A stretch of 64,000 nt of DNA from Prorocentrum cordatum (Eukaryota > Sar > Dinophyceae > Prorocentrales > Prorocentraceae). The notes beneath the pieces are model-generated. The model was given only the letters and a program-made list of their open reading frames with translations. It did no database searches and was not told where the DNA came from. The position numbers and the translations under genes were made by a program. Shown one piece after another: positions 1 to 11,570 of the stretch (its first letter is position 1; each line of letters opens with the position of its first letter). The DNA lies in NCBI GenBank assembly GCA_963575745.1, contig CAUYUJ010014357.1:207001-271000 (forward strand). Direction: 5' to 3'.

Positions 1-180
1 GACTGGGACTGGCATGATGCCATGGTAGGATTGGCTCAGGCTGCGCTCCAAGACTTCCAGAATGTCTAGCGTGTCTCATTTCTGACACCCGTGTAGAACA
101 CTAGGACATCTTGGGAATCCGCAGAATCTTGGACATTGCGGGACGTATCATTATCATGGCATCTTGCCACTCTACGAGGC

Positions 181-390
181 TTCCTAGATGGGGTCCGAGG
201 GAATGGGTCAGAGGATCCAACACCGATGCAACACCGATACATCGACGATGGATGTACGATGCATCGGCAACGTCGGCGATGCGTCGGCGACGTAGGCGTA
301 AAGAAAATCGGGCTCCGCACCGAGCCGCATCGCCGATGCATCGGCGATGCGGCGCGATCCTCCAATCCCACCTACTCCGACCCCATCCAG
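181..390. mobile_element. MITE-like element, family E copy 1
   Basis: A 210-bp segment flanked by a perfect 5-bp duplication GAGGC (176-180 and 391-395). The ends are imperfect inverted repeats: CTAGATGGGGTCCGAG on the left and, reverse-complemented, CTGGATGGGGTCGGAG on the right. The interior is built of CATCGGCGATG-type palindromes. Related copies are at 4205-4591 and 50806-50975. It has no coding capacity. The open frames here rich in HRRCIGDA are translations of the palindromic repeat. Confidence 0.75.
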
Positions 391-410
391 GAGGCCTAGA
401 GACGTACTCT

Positions 411-483
411 GAGGAGGAGGAGGAGGAGGAGGAGGAGGGGGAGGAGGAGGTGGAGGGGAAGGAGGAGGAGGAGGAGGAGGAGG
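411..483. repeat. (GAG)n microsatellite
   Basis: Nearly perfect GAG/GGA triplets with a few interruptions, starting 16 bp after the TSD of the family E element. Confidence 0.9.
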
Positions 484-606
484 CCTCCGCGAGGAGCTCG
501 AGGGAAGACTGGACGTGCTCCGCGGGCGCGCCCTTCGCCAGCCCCTGCGGCGATGGCGCGCGCGCGCGGCGCCTCGCGCCCACCCGCCCACCTCGCAGGG
601 TTGAAC

Positions 607-607
<1 letters not shown>

Positions 608-657
<50 letters not shown>

Positions 658-853
658 AGAGAAAGATACCGACGCTACACTTGCCTAGTTGTTCCTCTTT
701 GTGGGCCTCCTGGGAAGCTCTCGTCGCCCCGGTTGGACTCGCCTCGAGATCCTGCTCAGAACGCACCCCAGGAGAGGTCCGGGGAAGGGTGGTATCTGTA
801 TTTTTTGATCTCCCCATGGACGACGACGACGACGACGACAACGACGACCACGA
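608..853. repeat. GAC triplet arrays
   Basis: Two (GAC)n tracts at about 608-657 and 818-853, separated by about 160 bp of non-repetitive sequence. The acidic or poly-Thr/poly-Val open frames across them are repeat translations. From 860 to 1600 I see no gene or repeat. Confidence 0.85.
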
Positions 854-1599
854 CGGACCGCCGCGTGCTTCGATACGGATTGCCAACTTGCCTTGTCTCC
901 GTCGTCGTCGGCATCGTGTTCGTGGAGATTGTTTCTCTATCATTTCCGTTAACGGACGAGGGGGGGCGGGTAACGGTAACGCTCGGCAGGGTGAAGCATG
1001 TCTGGGCGAGGGTGCGATGAGGTCGCAATGGTACGCGCGCGAACACCTTCATGTGTGGGAGAGTTTCATCCCCCCATAAGTACCACCGTTACGCGCTGGA
1101 GGATACTGACAGATCTCATGGAGCGTATTGCTGTGTTTGGGATGTGTTTCCCTCATGCAGCGACCATCAAGCATCCTCCCGCCTCACCCTTTCCCTTACC
1201 CGGTAAGGCGCGCGAGTGCCTGCCTTGCTTTGGCCACCCTCGCTTCCAGCAAGAATCAAACAATACTAAAGTGCTTGCTCCCTGCGCAAACGAATGACCA
1301 TACGCGCACACATTCTAACATACAAAACGTCTTTGGGACACTACGGAATTGCCCAATATGGTGCCACTGTTTCTGGCACTGCACTTCAAATATTATTGGC
1401 ACTGTGCCGGCTATTCCCATTATGATTCCATATTCCCCCCGTGCCCTCCAAAACGTTATCGTGTTCAGTTTCTGGAAATGCCGTGATATGGCACAGGATG
1501 GTGTAACGGGGGCGGTGACTCGGAGGCTACTACGCCACGGGTGCATGGTATAACATGGTGTTCCTAGGAACCGAAAGTGGGGGTAGGTCAAAACCCCTC

Positions 1600-2347
1600 T
1601 GAATGATGATTCCTAAGCCCCTGCTCTCCTTGCCTGCACTCCCCTCCCCTCTCCGTCTGCCTTCCGACCGCCTCTTCGCATCCCCTCACCTCGTCCTTTC
1701 ACCTCCCATACCCTTCTCTCCTGTCCTTCTGTTCGAAGCTCGTATCCCCTCCCCATCTCTCCTCCCTTGCCCTTCCCTCCCATTCATTATGCATCCCCTC
1801 CCTTCCGAGGCGTTTCACCTCTGCCGAACCTTACCCCGTCCTTCCCCTCCCCCTTTCAACAACCCTTCTGCTCTTCCCAGATGATCCTTCCTCACTCTCT
1901 TTCCGTCCGCCCTTCCTTTCACTGGCCGTCCCGCCCGCCCTTCCCAGTTTGTCTCCCCGACCTTCCTGCCATGACCTCCCCTGCCCTCCCCGCATTCCCT
2001 CCTCGGTCTCCCCCTCCTGTCCACATCCTTTTCCTTCATGGATCTCCTCCCCCCACCTCCGGTATATCCTTTCCTCCCCTATCCCCCAAGACCCCCCCTC
2101 ATCCCTGTCGTATCTGCCCCTCCCATGCCGCCTCCCGTGGCCTGGCCCTCACGCCCTCCCCCGCGCCCCTCCTCCCCTCCCCTTCTGCTGGCCGTGCTTC
2201 ACCTCCGTGACCGTCCCGTGCCCTGGCCCGTCCCCTCCTCTCAGGTCGTCCCCTCTCGTCTCTCGTCCCCTCATGCCCTGGGAGCATTGCGAGAAGCATA
2301 TCCTCCTCCTCCTCCTCCTCCTCCTCCTCCTCCCTCCCTCCCTCCCT
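1600..2347. repeat. Pyrimidine-rich tract ending in (TCC)n at an assembly gap
   Basis: About 700 bp in which the plus strand is strongly biased to C and T with no fixed period, resolving into pure (TCC)n from 2299 and then CCCT repeats up to the gap. Similar strand-biased tracts lie at 17690-18180, 38400-38530 and 55320-55940. The Pro/Ser-rich frames across it are not credible genes. Confidence 0.7.
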
Positions 2348-2447
2348 NNNNNNNNNNNNNNNNNNNNNNNNNNNNNNNNNNNNNNNNNNNNNNNNNNNNN
2401 NNNNNNNNNNNNNNNNNNNNNNNNNNNNNNNNNNNNNNNNNNNNNNN
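2348..2447. other. Assembly gap (100 N)
   Basis: Exactly 100 N, which suggests a placeholder of unknown true length. Both flanks are TCC-rich, so the gap probably reflects an unresolved microsatellite. Confidence 0.98.
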
Positions 2448-2463
2448 TCCTCCTCCCCCCCCT

Positions 2464-2672
2464 CATGTGCTCACGTCGCTCCCAAGCGCTCCCAGGCACC
2501 CACACGCGCACCCAAGTGCCCCCAGGCGCTCCCAGGCGCTCCCATGCGATTCCACGCGCTCCCAAGCGTTCCCAGGCGCCCCCCCCCCCCCTGCGGCGAC
2601 GATCTCGACGTCACCGCCCGCCGACGACGACGACGATCTCGACGTCACCGCCCGCCGACGACGACGACGACG
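2464..2672. repeat. Short tandem repeats: 10-bp CGCTCCCAGG and a 33-bp duplication
   Basis: From 2464 to 2580 a degenerate 10-bp unit (CGCTCCCAGG) recurs. It is followed by a 33-bp unit containing ATCTCGACGTCACCGCCCGC present twice (about 2601-2633 and 2634-2667). Confidence 0.8.
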
Positions 2673-3738
2673 AGGGTGGCAGCAGCTGCAGCCGCAGAAG
2701 GAGAAAGAAGGAAGAGGCTTCGAGCAGGACAAAGCCAGCCCTCTGAGCCCCAGTTGGCCTGAAGAGAGCTCCCAGGAGGCCTCCAAGCAAACAACAGATG
2801 TGTCCCAAGCGAGGTTCGCCTCCCACACTGGCCCAAACAACCAACTTCACCGAATGGTGCACAACATTCTCAAAACGTTCGGCTTGCCATGCCGTTTGGG
2901 CCCACCCCCCTTGCCCTCTCCTCCCCTCCCCTCACCCTCCGTCCCCGCTGGAGGGCCCCTTTACCCTCCTTTGAGTCTGGGGCCCCGCTGAGATTGAGGC
3001 TCCTCGTAGCATTGCGTCCCTCTCCTCCTGCGGGGACAGCAGGCGACCACGACCACATCGAGGCCACGCCCTCGGGGATGCCTCGCGGCTGGCAATCGCC
3101 AGAACACTGGGACCCGCTTGGCACCGGTGGTGGTCGACCTGGCGCCCAGGACGACCACCTCGACGACCACAACCAGAGTGTTCATGTCGGGGTCGGTGGG
3201 TTCACCCCACTCGGTCCGGGTTGTGGTCCTCTGCTGCGCCTGGAGGCAGGGCGTCGAAGGGTACCCCGTCCTCCCTAGGGCCCACGGCGCCCGAGCGAGC
3301 CCACACCCCGAGGGCCACTGCCAGACGCACTGACCTTCACGCAGAAACCTGATCGGACAAGAACGGGAAGCGAGCGCCGCCTGAGTCTAATGGGCGCATT
3401 GGCAGCGAGGAGTCGATGACGAGGACGACGTGGCGAACGTGAGAATCCGCCGCCGCCGTCCCTTTCCGTCCCCCTCCCCGTCGAGACAAGTTTTGCAAGT
3501 TTCCGAAAAGAGCCTGGGTTCTCCGGGGGGGGGGGGGGCAGGTGACGGCCATCAACCTACCATTCTTTCGCCATGGGCAGCCCCGGCGCTCCCCGGGCGC
3601 ACCGCTACTGCGCACACCTCCCTCTGGTCCTGCGCAGCAGGCGAGGCCAGGGTGTCCAGGGGACTGGGTGGGGGAGGGGGGAGGACACTCGGACCCGATA
3701 GCCAGGCGTGCCTCCACGAAACAAGCATCAGTCTCCTC

Positions 3739-3937
3739 TCGGGGGGGAGGCGCGGAAGGGCAGGCAGCAAGGGGCAGGGCAAAGAATCAGCTCACGCAGC
3801 TTGTTTTCCTGGCGCCTCCTGGCGCCGGGAGGCACCCATGGGTCGAAAAATGGGCCCGGCGGCGGGGCGGAAACCAGCCGCAGGCAGCAGATTTCGGCAC
3901 CTCCCCGTTCCCTTTCCTACCCCCTCGTCCAGCCCGA
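3739..3937. mobile_element. MITE-like element, family A copy 1 (TCGGG...CCCGA)
   Basis: A 199-bp element with a perfect 5-bp TSD, TCCTC (3734-3738 and 3938-3942). It starts TCGGGGGG and ends GCCCGA. The interior shares ordered blocks with the copies at 30958 and 33236: AATCAGCT, a GGCGCC hairpin near the middle, ATGGGCCC, then AAACCAGC and AGCAGATTTCG. It is the most diverged of the three full copies, yet the TSD is intact. Confidence 0.85.
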
Positions 3938-4204
3938 TCCTCCCTTTCCATACAGTCGCCGTTGTTACGATAAGGAGTCGGAGTACTTCAGTAGTGGAAA
4001 CAATTTGTTTTCAAAATGTTTGGTCTTTAGAAGCTCCGCGTGGCGACGCCCCCGTCGCCACGCGTGCCCTCTGCGTGCCTGCGGGGACGCCGCCACGTGG
4101 AAGTACTGGAGACCGAGCATTCGGGGCGTCGCTACGCACGCCCTCTGCGTGGCTGCGACCATTTGTTAAAACCCTAAAACCAATTACATTCACTAATAAT
4201 AAAG

Positions 4205-4591
4205 TATATGGGGCCGGAAGATCGCGCCGCATCGCCAATACGTCGGCGATGCATCGGCGATGCATTGACGATGCGCCGGCGACGTCGGCGATGCATCGGC
4301 GACCCCAGCGCAGAGAACATCGGGCTCCTCATCGAGCCGCATCGCCGATGCTTCGACGGTACGGCGCGATCCTCCGACCACATCTGTGAAGGGGCCCTGG
4401 GACACACCAGTAAATACACACAAATAGCAGGACTCCCCATATTTTCGCGTACTTTCTGGGTTTTTGGCCTTCTCCCCCACTTCCCATCGTTTCCCATGAT
4501 TATTTTCCCGCGGATCGACGATTCATGGTGTCTGTGTGTTTTGTTCCCCTCCCGAATCTGCTCGGACCCCATCGGGGACGCCTGGAGGCCA
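4205..4591. mobile_element. Family E copy 2, interrupted by a family D element
   Basis: CATCGGCGATG palindromes bounded by GATCGCGCCGCATCGCC on the left and GGCGCGATCCTCC on the right, as in copy 1. The right arm continues only after a 169-bp insertion (4387-4555). Removing the insertion and one TSD gives a right end that aligns with copy 1 up to GACCCCAT. The outer TSD of this copy was not resolved. Confidence 0.7.
4387..4555. mobile_element. MITE-like element, family D copy 1
   Basis: A 169-bp element with a perfect TSD ATCTG (4382-4386 and 4556-4560). It starts TGAAGGGGCCCTGGGACACA and ends CCCCTCCCGA, and shares AATACACACAAATA and GACGATTCATGGTGTCTGTG blocks with the copies at 33542 and 61292. 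Terminal inverted repeats are weak. It lies inside the family E element. Confidence 0.88.
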
Positions 4592-4684
4592 CGATCACGT
4601 GCTCCGACCTCGATCCGAGGGAGCGGCCTGACATCCAGAGCCCCTCCTGCACCCTGAAAACGGTACTCCTTTCGCTGTCTTTGC

Positions 4685-4957
4685 TGACGAATCGAACGAA
4701 CAACACACATACACACACATCCATACCCATAGAGGGTCGTTGGGAGGAGTTCTCCTTTCCCTGTCTGCACCGGCGAACGAGCTACACACACCCATAGCTA
4801 GGACGGTCGTTGGGAGGAGGACCGGCTGTGGATATGGGTGCGGGTTGTCGGACCCTGGGGGGCTCTCCCGTTCGAGTGGGGGCCCCCATCCGACAACACG
4901 CACCCACAGCCCTCAGCGATCCCCCTATGGGTATGGGTGTGTGTTGTTCGCTCGTCA
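4685..4957. mobile_element. Nested fold-back (inverted repeat) element
   Basis: Outer arms begin TGACGA and share GAACAACACACA and CATACCCATAG with the reverse complement of the right side (about 4685-4740 and 4915-4957). Inside is a second inverted pair, GGCTGTGG...GGGTTGTCGGA (4824-4852) against TCCGACAACACGCACCCACA (4889-4911). The result is a two-tier hairpin. No clear TSD was found. Confidence 0.65.
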
Positions 4958-4965
4958 TTTACTGT

Positions 4966-7900
4966 ATCCCACCAGCCCGCCCCTCGTCCAGAGTCCCTCC
5001 TTCTTCCCCGTTTATCATACCCCCTTCCTCCTCTTCCCCCCTCAATTCGGACACTCAGGTCGCCTGACTTCGCGCATCGCGCCCCGCGATAATCCTCGCG
5101 CCCCCCTTGAAGAAGCGCTGGAGGCGGCTATGAGGTCTGAACATGTTGAGTCCCGAGAAAATCTGTCAAGAGGGGGGGGATGCGGGCAAATCCGTTCAAT
5201 ATCGGTCCCCGGACCCCTCCCTGTGTCCACCTGGTGAGGTTTCTCACCCCAAGTAGTTTTCGACGGCCCCGGGGGCTCCGAAAACGGCCCCGAGAAGCCG
5301 AAAGGGGCAACAAAACCTGCTCGAACCCAGCACCTCGAACCTGCCCCCCTCCCCCTCGCTTCCTGCTGGCCAGAAACAGTGCTGGGCCACCTCAGACCCC
5401 CAGCCGACTCCAAGCGCAGGGCAACGGCACTGGCCCAGCCCTCGACGCGCGACGCTCGCATACCTTCGCGCCCCCGACGGGCGACCAAAAACATACGGGC
5501 TCGAGCGCGCGACCCACGGGACGGCAGCCAAACCGGAGCCACGAAGGGACGAGGAGCGAGGGTGAGGGAGGAAGGAGGGACGACGCAAGGGGGATGAACT
5601 AGAGGAGCAAGAACCGGCATAAATCAGTGCGAGGGGGCCGAACGGTCATTCTCACTGTCCCCGGGTGCGTGGCTGACATGGAATGCCGCGGCGCGGGTTC
5701 TGCTTGTTTGTTGCGGTTGTCCCACACGCGACCCGCCCCGCGAACCACCCGCGACCCGCCACGCAACCCACCCGCACCCGCCCCCATCACTCTTACCCGA
5801 AACTGCGGGGTGCTACATTTGGTGCTTCTGGGAGGTCCGCGCGGATTTCCTGGCTCGGCGCTGGCCCCCTCCCTGACGTGCGGAGCGCGCCAGGGGCGGC
5901 GCCAGAACGCCGCCAGGGGGGCCCACAAGAGAGAAGATGAGGGGAGGATGCAGGAGGAGGAGGAGGAGGAAGAGGAAGAGGGAGGGGGGAATTTGAATCT
6001 GGAGAACTGGAGGCGCCCGTCTCCTCCGCCTTCCAGCTCTCCCCTGCTCCCTCTTCCCCTCCCCCCCTCACTCCCTGTCGTGTCTGCTGGGATGTGCCCT
6101 GTCGTCGGCACCCGCGTTGTCAGTCGCCTTCCACCTGGGTGCTGAGGATACCGCCTTGACGGGCACGCCGCCCCCTTCGTGGTGGGATTCGGGCCTCTGG
6201 CCGACAGGCCTGGTCTACCGGTGGGCACCACACCTAAAACGGGTATGGTGCCGGGGCTGCGGATTTGAGAAGATGACGAATGAAACTGCCAACAGAGGAA
6301 ACCATCCATTTCTGATGGGATGGGACGATGAGACGATGAGATTCCGACCTGATGCCTCAGGTCTTTGGGTGGAGCCCCCTCTGGACCATGCAGCAACACA
6401 CCTTGGCTTTGCAATCAGAACAGCCGACGCATTTGGCTCGGCGAATCCTGGACTGACCGAGGGTCGAACATCCTTTAACAGCGAATGCGCAAAACTGAGA
6501 GGGGTGAGGGGCACCGAGAAGGAGGGAGGGGCGGCCCACGTGGAAACATCGACGACCATGAATCCATGAGACATCGCCGACAAATCGGCGAGAGGTCCCG
6601 GACAGCGAATCCCCACGTTCCTGGGCGGGGTGGGCCATCGAGCACCTGTCGGCGATCAAGTAGCTACTTTGGGGTCCATGCGTCCCCCTCGAATCCATCT
6701 TCCCGAATGGTTGCTGCTGAAGGGGAGGAGGCGCCTTCACCAGGATGGAGCACGTAAACTTGTCTGGGCGCATCTTCGCCGCCCGCATCGCGGCGAGGAC
6801 CTCTCGCCGCGATCTGGGTTACATCCCCGCTCCGCGACGCGCCTCTCGATGAACGGTGTTGCATGCCTTTTGTACTTATTGGGCGATGCGACGTCACAGT
6901 CGCGACAGAACATGCACCAGAAGCGAACAGATTAGCTGCACCCTGCGCGTTTCTGCAGCATCTCAGCCTCGCCCGTGGCCCGGACGTTGCCTTCGCCACA
7001 TGACCGTTGTCTTGTGGCCGCGACCAAAAAAAGTTTCTGCAGCATCACACTTTCCCCTCGGCGGCCACACGCGCAGCGTGGTGCTAGTGGCAACGATTGA
7101 GACAACGCAGAGTCGCGGCAAGCGAAGCGGAAATAGGGACCAGGAGAAGGACATCCAGAACGGCAGGGACAGGCTTCTGCTCCCGCACACACACGCGCAC
7201 ACTTGGGACGACCCTCGGCCGACGCGGTTCACATCATCTTCGCTCGGGACATTGGCTGCGTTCCCGTGGTGGAAGCTGGCGCGTAGCGAAGGAGCGGGGG
7301 AGGACCAGGAAGACGGAGGAGGAAAGGAAGAGGACGGGGAGGACGAGGCGAAAGCGGGAGGCGTGAGGACGCATCATAAGGAAGAGGAGGAACAGGAGGG
7401 AGGACCGGCGGGACACAGGAGGGGCAAGAGGTACCACGGAGGTGGAAGGTGAGAATGGAGGGTGAAGGACAGGAATAACAGCGAGGAGGGAGGGTTGGGG
7501 GGAGGGCCTCAGGGGATAAGAATGGAAGGACAAGAAATGACTATGATCGTCTGGACGCCGGAAGCAGATACGGAAAACATACACACGATGCCCACAAACA
7601 AATGTTGTCCAAAGCTAACAGCAGCTGTTGAGCAGGCGGCATTCTGCCTCAAACGGACAACGTCCGCGGCGTCACCGACAGCGAGCCCTCCTGCTCAAAA
7701 TGAACAGGAAATGCTGTCGGTCTTTGTGCTCATCCTGTCCATACCCATGTCGATCGTCCCGAGAACAAGGCGAGGAGGGAGGGAAGAAGCCGCCCCCTCC
7801 CGCCGCGAAAATTCCCCGCCCCACCGGCAGCAACCGAGTCGGGCCGAACGCTGTAGGCCGAATGCTCCGAGGGCGCAAACCCGCCTCAGATGCACCGATC

Positions 7901-8129
7901 GGTGGCGGCGACACCCGAACCCTGCCCCCGTCAGGCGTCGATTCTCATGAGTCGCTGGGGGGCGGGGGGCGGGGGCAAGCTCGGACATCGCCACGGGTTC
8001 GACGAAGTCCAGGCCCTACCCACGCCGCCCATCGCCTGAATCGTCGATCGGCATGGGCAAGCTGCGAACTTCGCCTGAGGTCGGGCATGTCCGCCTACAG
8101 GCGGATTTTGGGCGAAAAATTAAAAATTA
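4966..8129. other. Non-repetitive stretch without an assignable gene
   Basis: Several open frames of 100-270 codons exist but are GC-driven and overlap on both strands. The least repetitive is on the plus strand around 6230-6570. I recognise no domain. 7300-7460 is purine-rich (GGA/GAG) on the plus strand. A short GC-rich block at 5873-5930 (GCGGAGCGCGCCAGGG) recurs at 45680-45720. Confidence 0.5.
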
Positions 8130-8159
8130 TGCTAACGGAGTTCCCCACATAAAGAGATT

Positions 8160-9808
8160 AACGGTTTCGTGGGACCCATTTTCTTGATGCCCTCCTCGCT
8201 TTGGCGGGGCCCCGCTGGAAGGGGGGAGGGCTACGAAACCTGGCGAAGAGTAATGCTTTCCGCGACCCTCCTCGTTCAAGCGCGGCCTCTCTGGAGGAGT
8301 GGGAGGGGCACGAAACCATGTAAATAGTATGGTTTTCGGATACCCTCCTCGCTCAGGCGGGGCCTCCCTGGAGGGGTGGGAGGGGCACGAAACCATGTAA
8401 ATAGTATGGTTTTCGGATACCCTCCTCGCTCAGGCGGGGCCTCCCTGGAGGGGTGGGAGGGGCACGAAACCATGTAAATAGTATGGTTTTCCGATACCCT
8501 CCTCGCTCAGGCGGGGCCTCCCTGGAGGGGTGGGAGGGGCACGAAACCATGTAAATAGTATGGTTTTCGGATACCCTCCTCGCTCAGGCGGGGCCTCCCT
8601 GGAGGGGTGGGAGGGGCACGAAACCATGTAAATAGTATGGTATTCCGATACCCTCCTCGCTCAGGCGGGGCCTCCCTGGAGGGGTGGGAGGGGCACGAAA
8701 CCATGTAAATAGTATGGTTTCCGATACCCTCCTCGCTCAGGCGGGGCCTCCCTGGAGGGTGGGAGGGGCACGAAACCATGTAAATAGTATGGTTTCCGAT
8801 ACCCTCCTCGCTCAGGCGGGGCCTCCCTGGAGGGGTGGGAGGGGCACGAAACCATGTAAATAGTATGGTATTGGGATACCCTCCTCGCTCAGGCGGGGCC
8901 TCCCTGGAGGGGTGGGAGGGGCACGAAACCATGTAAATAGTATGGTTTCGGATACCCTCCTCGCTCAGGCGGGGCCTCCCTGGAGGGGTGGGAGGGGCCT
9001 CCCGATAAGAAGGGGGGGGAGGGACACGAAACCATGTAAATAGTATGGTTTCCGATACCCTCCTCGCTCAGGCGGGGCCTCCCTGGAGGGGTGGGAGGGG
9101 CACGAAACCATGTAAATAGTATGGTTTCCGATACCCTCCTCGCTCAGGCGGGGCCTCCCTGGAGGGGTGGGAGGGGCACGAAACCATGTAAATAGTATGG
9201 TTTCCGATACCCTCCTCGCTCAGGCGGGGCCTCCCTGGAGGGGTGGGAGGGGCACGAAACCATGTAAATAGTATGGTATTCCGATACCCTCCTCGCTCAG
9301 GCGGGGCCTCCCTGGAGGGGTGGGAGGGGCACGAAACCATGTAAATAGTATGGTATTCCGATACCCTCCTCGCTCAGGCGGGGCCTCCCTGGAGGGGTGG
9401 GAGGGGCACGAAACCATGTAAATAGTATGGTATTCCGATACCCTCCTCGCTCAGGCGGGGCCTCCCTGGAGGGGTGGGAGGGGCACGAAACCATGTAAAT
9501 AGTATGGTATTCCGATACCCTCCTCGCTCAGGCGGGGCCTCCCTGGAGGGGTGGGAGGGGCACGAAACCATGTAAATAGTATGGTATTCCGATACCCTCC
9601 TCGCTCAGGCGGGGCCTCCCTGGAGGGGTGGGAGGGGCACGAAACCATGTAAATAGTATGGTATTCCGATACCCTCCTCGCTCAGGCGGGGCCTCCCTGG
9701 AGGGGTGGGAGGGGCACGAAACCATGTAAATAGTATGGTATTCCGATACCCTCCTCGCTCAGGCGGGGCCTCCCTGGAGGGGTGGGAGGGGCACGAAACC
9801 ATGTAAGT
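8160..9808. repeat. 77-bp satellite array, about 21 copies
   Basis: The unit contains ATGTAAATAGTATGGT, then ATACCCTCCTCGCTCAGG, then CGGGGCCTCCCTGGAGGGG and GGGAGGGGCACGAAACC. Copies from about 8276 to 9800 are almost identical, differing mainly at a TTTTCGG/TATTCCG site. The first two copies are more diverged, and one copy near 9000 has a short insertion. The unit is not a multiple of 3, so the array gives a ladder of identical 65-codon minus-strand frames that are repeat translations. Long uninterrupted units rule out a CRISPR array. Confidence 0.97.
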
Positions 9809-9814
9809 AGTATG

Positions 9815-10080
9815 GTTTTTGGTATGGAGTGGTATGGAATGGTATGGTAGGTATGGTATCGTACGGTATGGTATGATATGGTATGGTATGGTTCTCGAGG
9901 TATGGTATGGTATGGTACGGTGTGGCATTGGTGTGATATGGTATGGTATGCTATGGTACGCCATGGTATGGTATGGTACGGTATGGTACGTATGGTGTGG
10001 TATGGTATGGTATGGTATGGTATGGTATATGTGTGGTAGGAACTATGGTATGGTATGGTGTGTGTGGTAGGAATAATATT
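9815..10080. repeat. (TATGG)n pentanucleotide array
   Basis: TATGG repeats with interruptions directly abut the end of the 77-bp satellite, whose last unit contains GTATGGTTTTTGG. The pentamer may have expanded from the GTATGG motif of the satellite. A 14-bp poly(A) follows at 10181. Confidence 0.93.
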
Positions 10081-10269
10081 GTGCTGTATGGAAGATGGAG
10101 CGGGAGGTGGGTGGGAAGGAGAGGGTGTTCTGGGAAAACAAGAACCCCACTCAGGATGTGGGGAATAACCTCAAAATTCAAAAAAAAAAAAAAACGGCTA
10201 GAAAATCGTCCACATTATATCTTTTCCCAACATTTTAATCTTGGGACAGGCGAAGGCCTCGTGAAGGCC

Positions 10270-10640
10270 TCGCAAATGGGATCGTTGTCCCCGCCCCGCC
10301 TGTGGTCGTGGCCCTGTTGGCATAGCGTGGTGAAGGGTGCCGGTGCTCCCCCCGCCGTCCACCTGTGGGTGGTGGCGTGGTTCGTCGGCGTCGTCGTCGT
10401 AATCGTAGTCGTCGTCGCCGTCGACGACGCCGACGTCGACGTCGCGACGTCGACCACGTCGACGTCCGTCGTCGTCGCCGCCGTCGTAGTCGTCGTCGTC
10501 GTCTTCGTCGCCGTCGTCGTCTTCGTCGTCGTTGTCTTCGTGATCGTCGTCGTCGTCGGCGGCGTCGGCGGCGTTAGCGTCGGCGTCGACGTCGGCCTCG
10601 GCGTTGCCACCCCCGCCCATCCCATCTGGGGGGGGGCTGA
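10270..10640. repeat. Dispersed repeat F copy 1 with variable GTC/CGT core
   Basis: Left flank (ATGGGATCG, GTGGTCGTGGCCCT, TAGCGTGG) and right flank (CCGCCCATCCCA then a G-run) match 39015-39352. Between them lies a CGTCGT/GTCGAC triplet-rich core (about 10385-10605) that differs between the copies. The Asp-rich or Val-rich frames here are translations of the core. Confidence 0.7.
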
Positions 10641-11399
10641 AGTGCACAGAAAAATGGACAGGTCTGGTTGGCAGCACACCGTTGAACAGTGCTGCAGCCT
10701 CCCCCGAGCACAGGCCCCCCTCAGAGCATCAGCCAGACAAGGCGGGTTTGTATCCTCATGCCTTGCTGGACTCTGCGCGCGTTTGTTTCGGCATTACCAT
10801 GCGATGTGCCCCCCGTGGGAGCACGGACCGCCACGAGGGAACAGCAGGAAGAGAGGCGGGGGACCGAGCGAACCAGGGTTAGGAGGAATAGACGACGAAC
10901 GCAGCTCGCCGTGGGCAGGGCCCGGAGGACGCGGTGGCGGGGACGAAATTCGTGCCAAACGGGCAATATAGAAGCCCTGTTGCCAGTGACTCGCCGCCCC
11001 GTCGGCAAAGGAGGAACCGCGACGGCGACCTCCCCCGACATCCGTCGGGTGTTGCTAGAAGTGTCCCTGGCCCAAGGTGCCCCGAGGATTTCCAAGGAGG
11101 CCCCCACGGCCTCCAGAGCACCCTTCACGAGGCCAAGAGGGCCCCAGGAGCTTGAAAATTGGGCCAACAGCTGAGGGCGCTTTAGGCCAGGGGCACCTGT
11201 ATCAACCCCCAAACCGATACAACTTTTTCAGCCTGCGTCCCCAGAGACACCGATCGCTTCCCCGGGGGGGCAACTTTGGGTTCCAAATCCACGTTTGATC
11301 GCCGCAGGACCTGAAGACGTGCCGAGGACCGATCTTCAAGAAACGGTTGAAGAAAAAAACACGTCGCCAGTTTCTGGTTGGGCGCGTACAGGGGAGAGG

Positions 11400-11570
11400 G
11401 GGGGGAGCAAATGGGGGGGAAGAGAGGTGCACTCCTCGGGCCCTAAAGGCCCCCGGTGGGACCCTAAAGGTCCCATTCGGGGGCCCTGAAGGGCCCCTTT
11501 TCTGCAGCCTTCGCTGGCCCCCCCACTCTATCGCCCCCCATAACGCGACGCTCCATTTGGGCCGTGCATA
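11400..11570. repeat. Dispersed repeat G copy 1
   Basis: AGAGGTGCACTCCTC, CCCTAAAGGCCCC, GAGGGCCCC-type blocks and CTGCAGCCTTCGCTG occur in the same order as at 45815-45990. A shorter related piece (AAGGTGCACAAAAAAGGCAC, CATTACGCCACGCCC) lies at 16975-17045. Function unknown. Confidence 0.55.

Noticed and set aside
208-591. Cysteine/histidine-rich protein suggested by repeated HRRC and GDA words
   Set aside because: It is a translation of the palindromic CATCGGCGATG repeat of family E and recurs wherever that element occurs, in different phases.
8160-9808. CRISPR array
   Set aside because: The 77-bp units are contiguous with no unique spacers, and the context is eukaryotic; this is a satellite.
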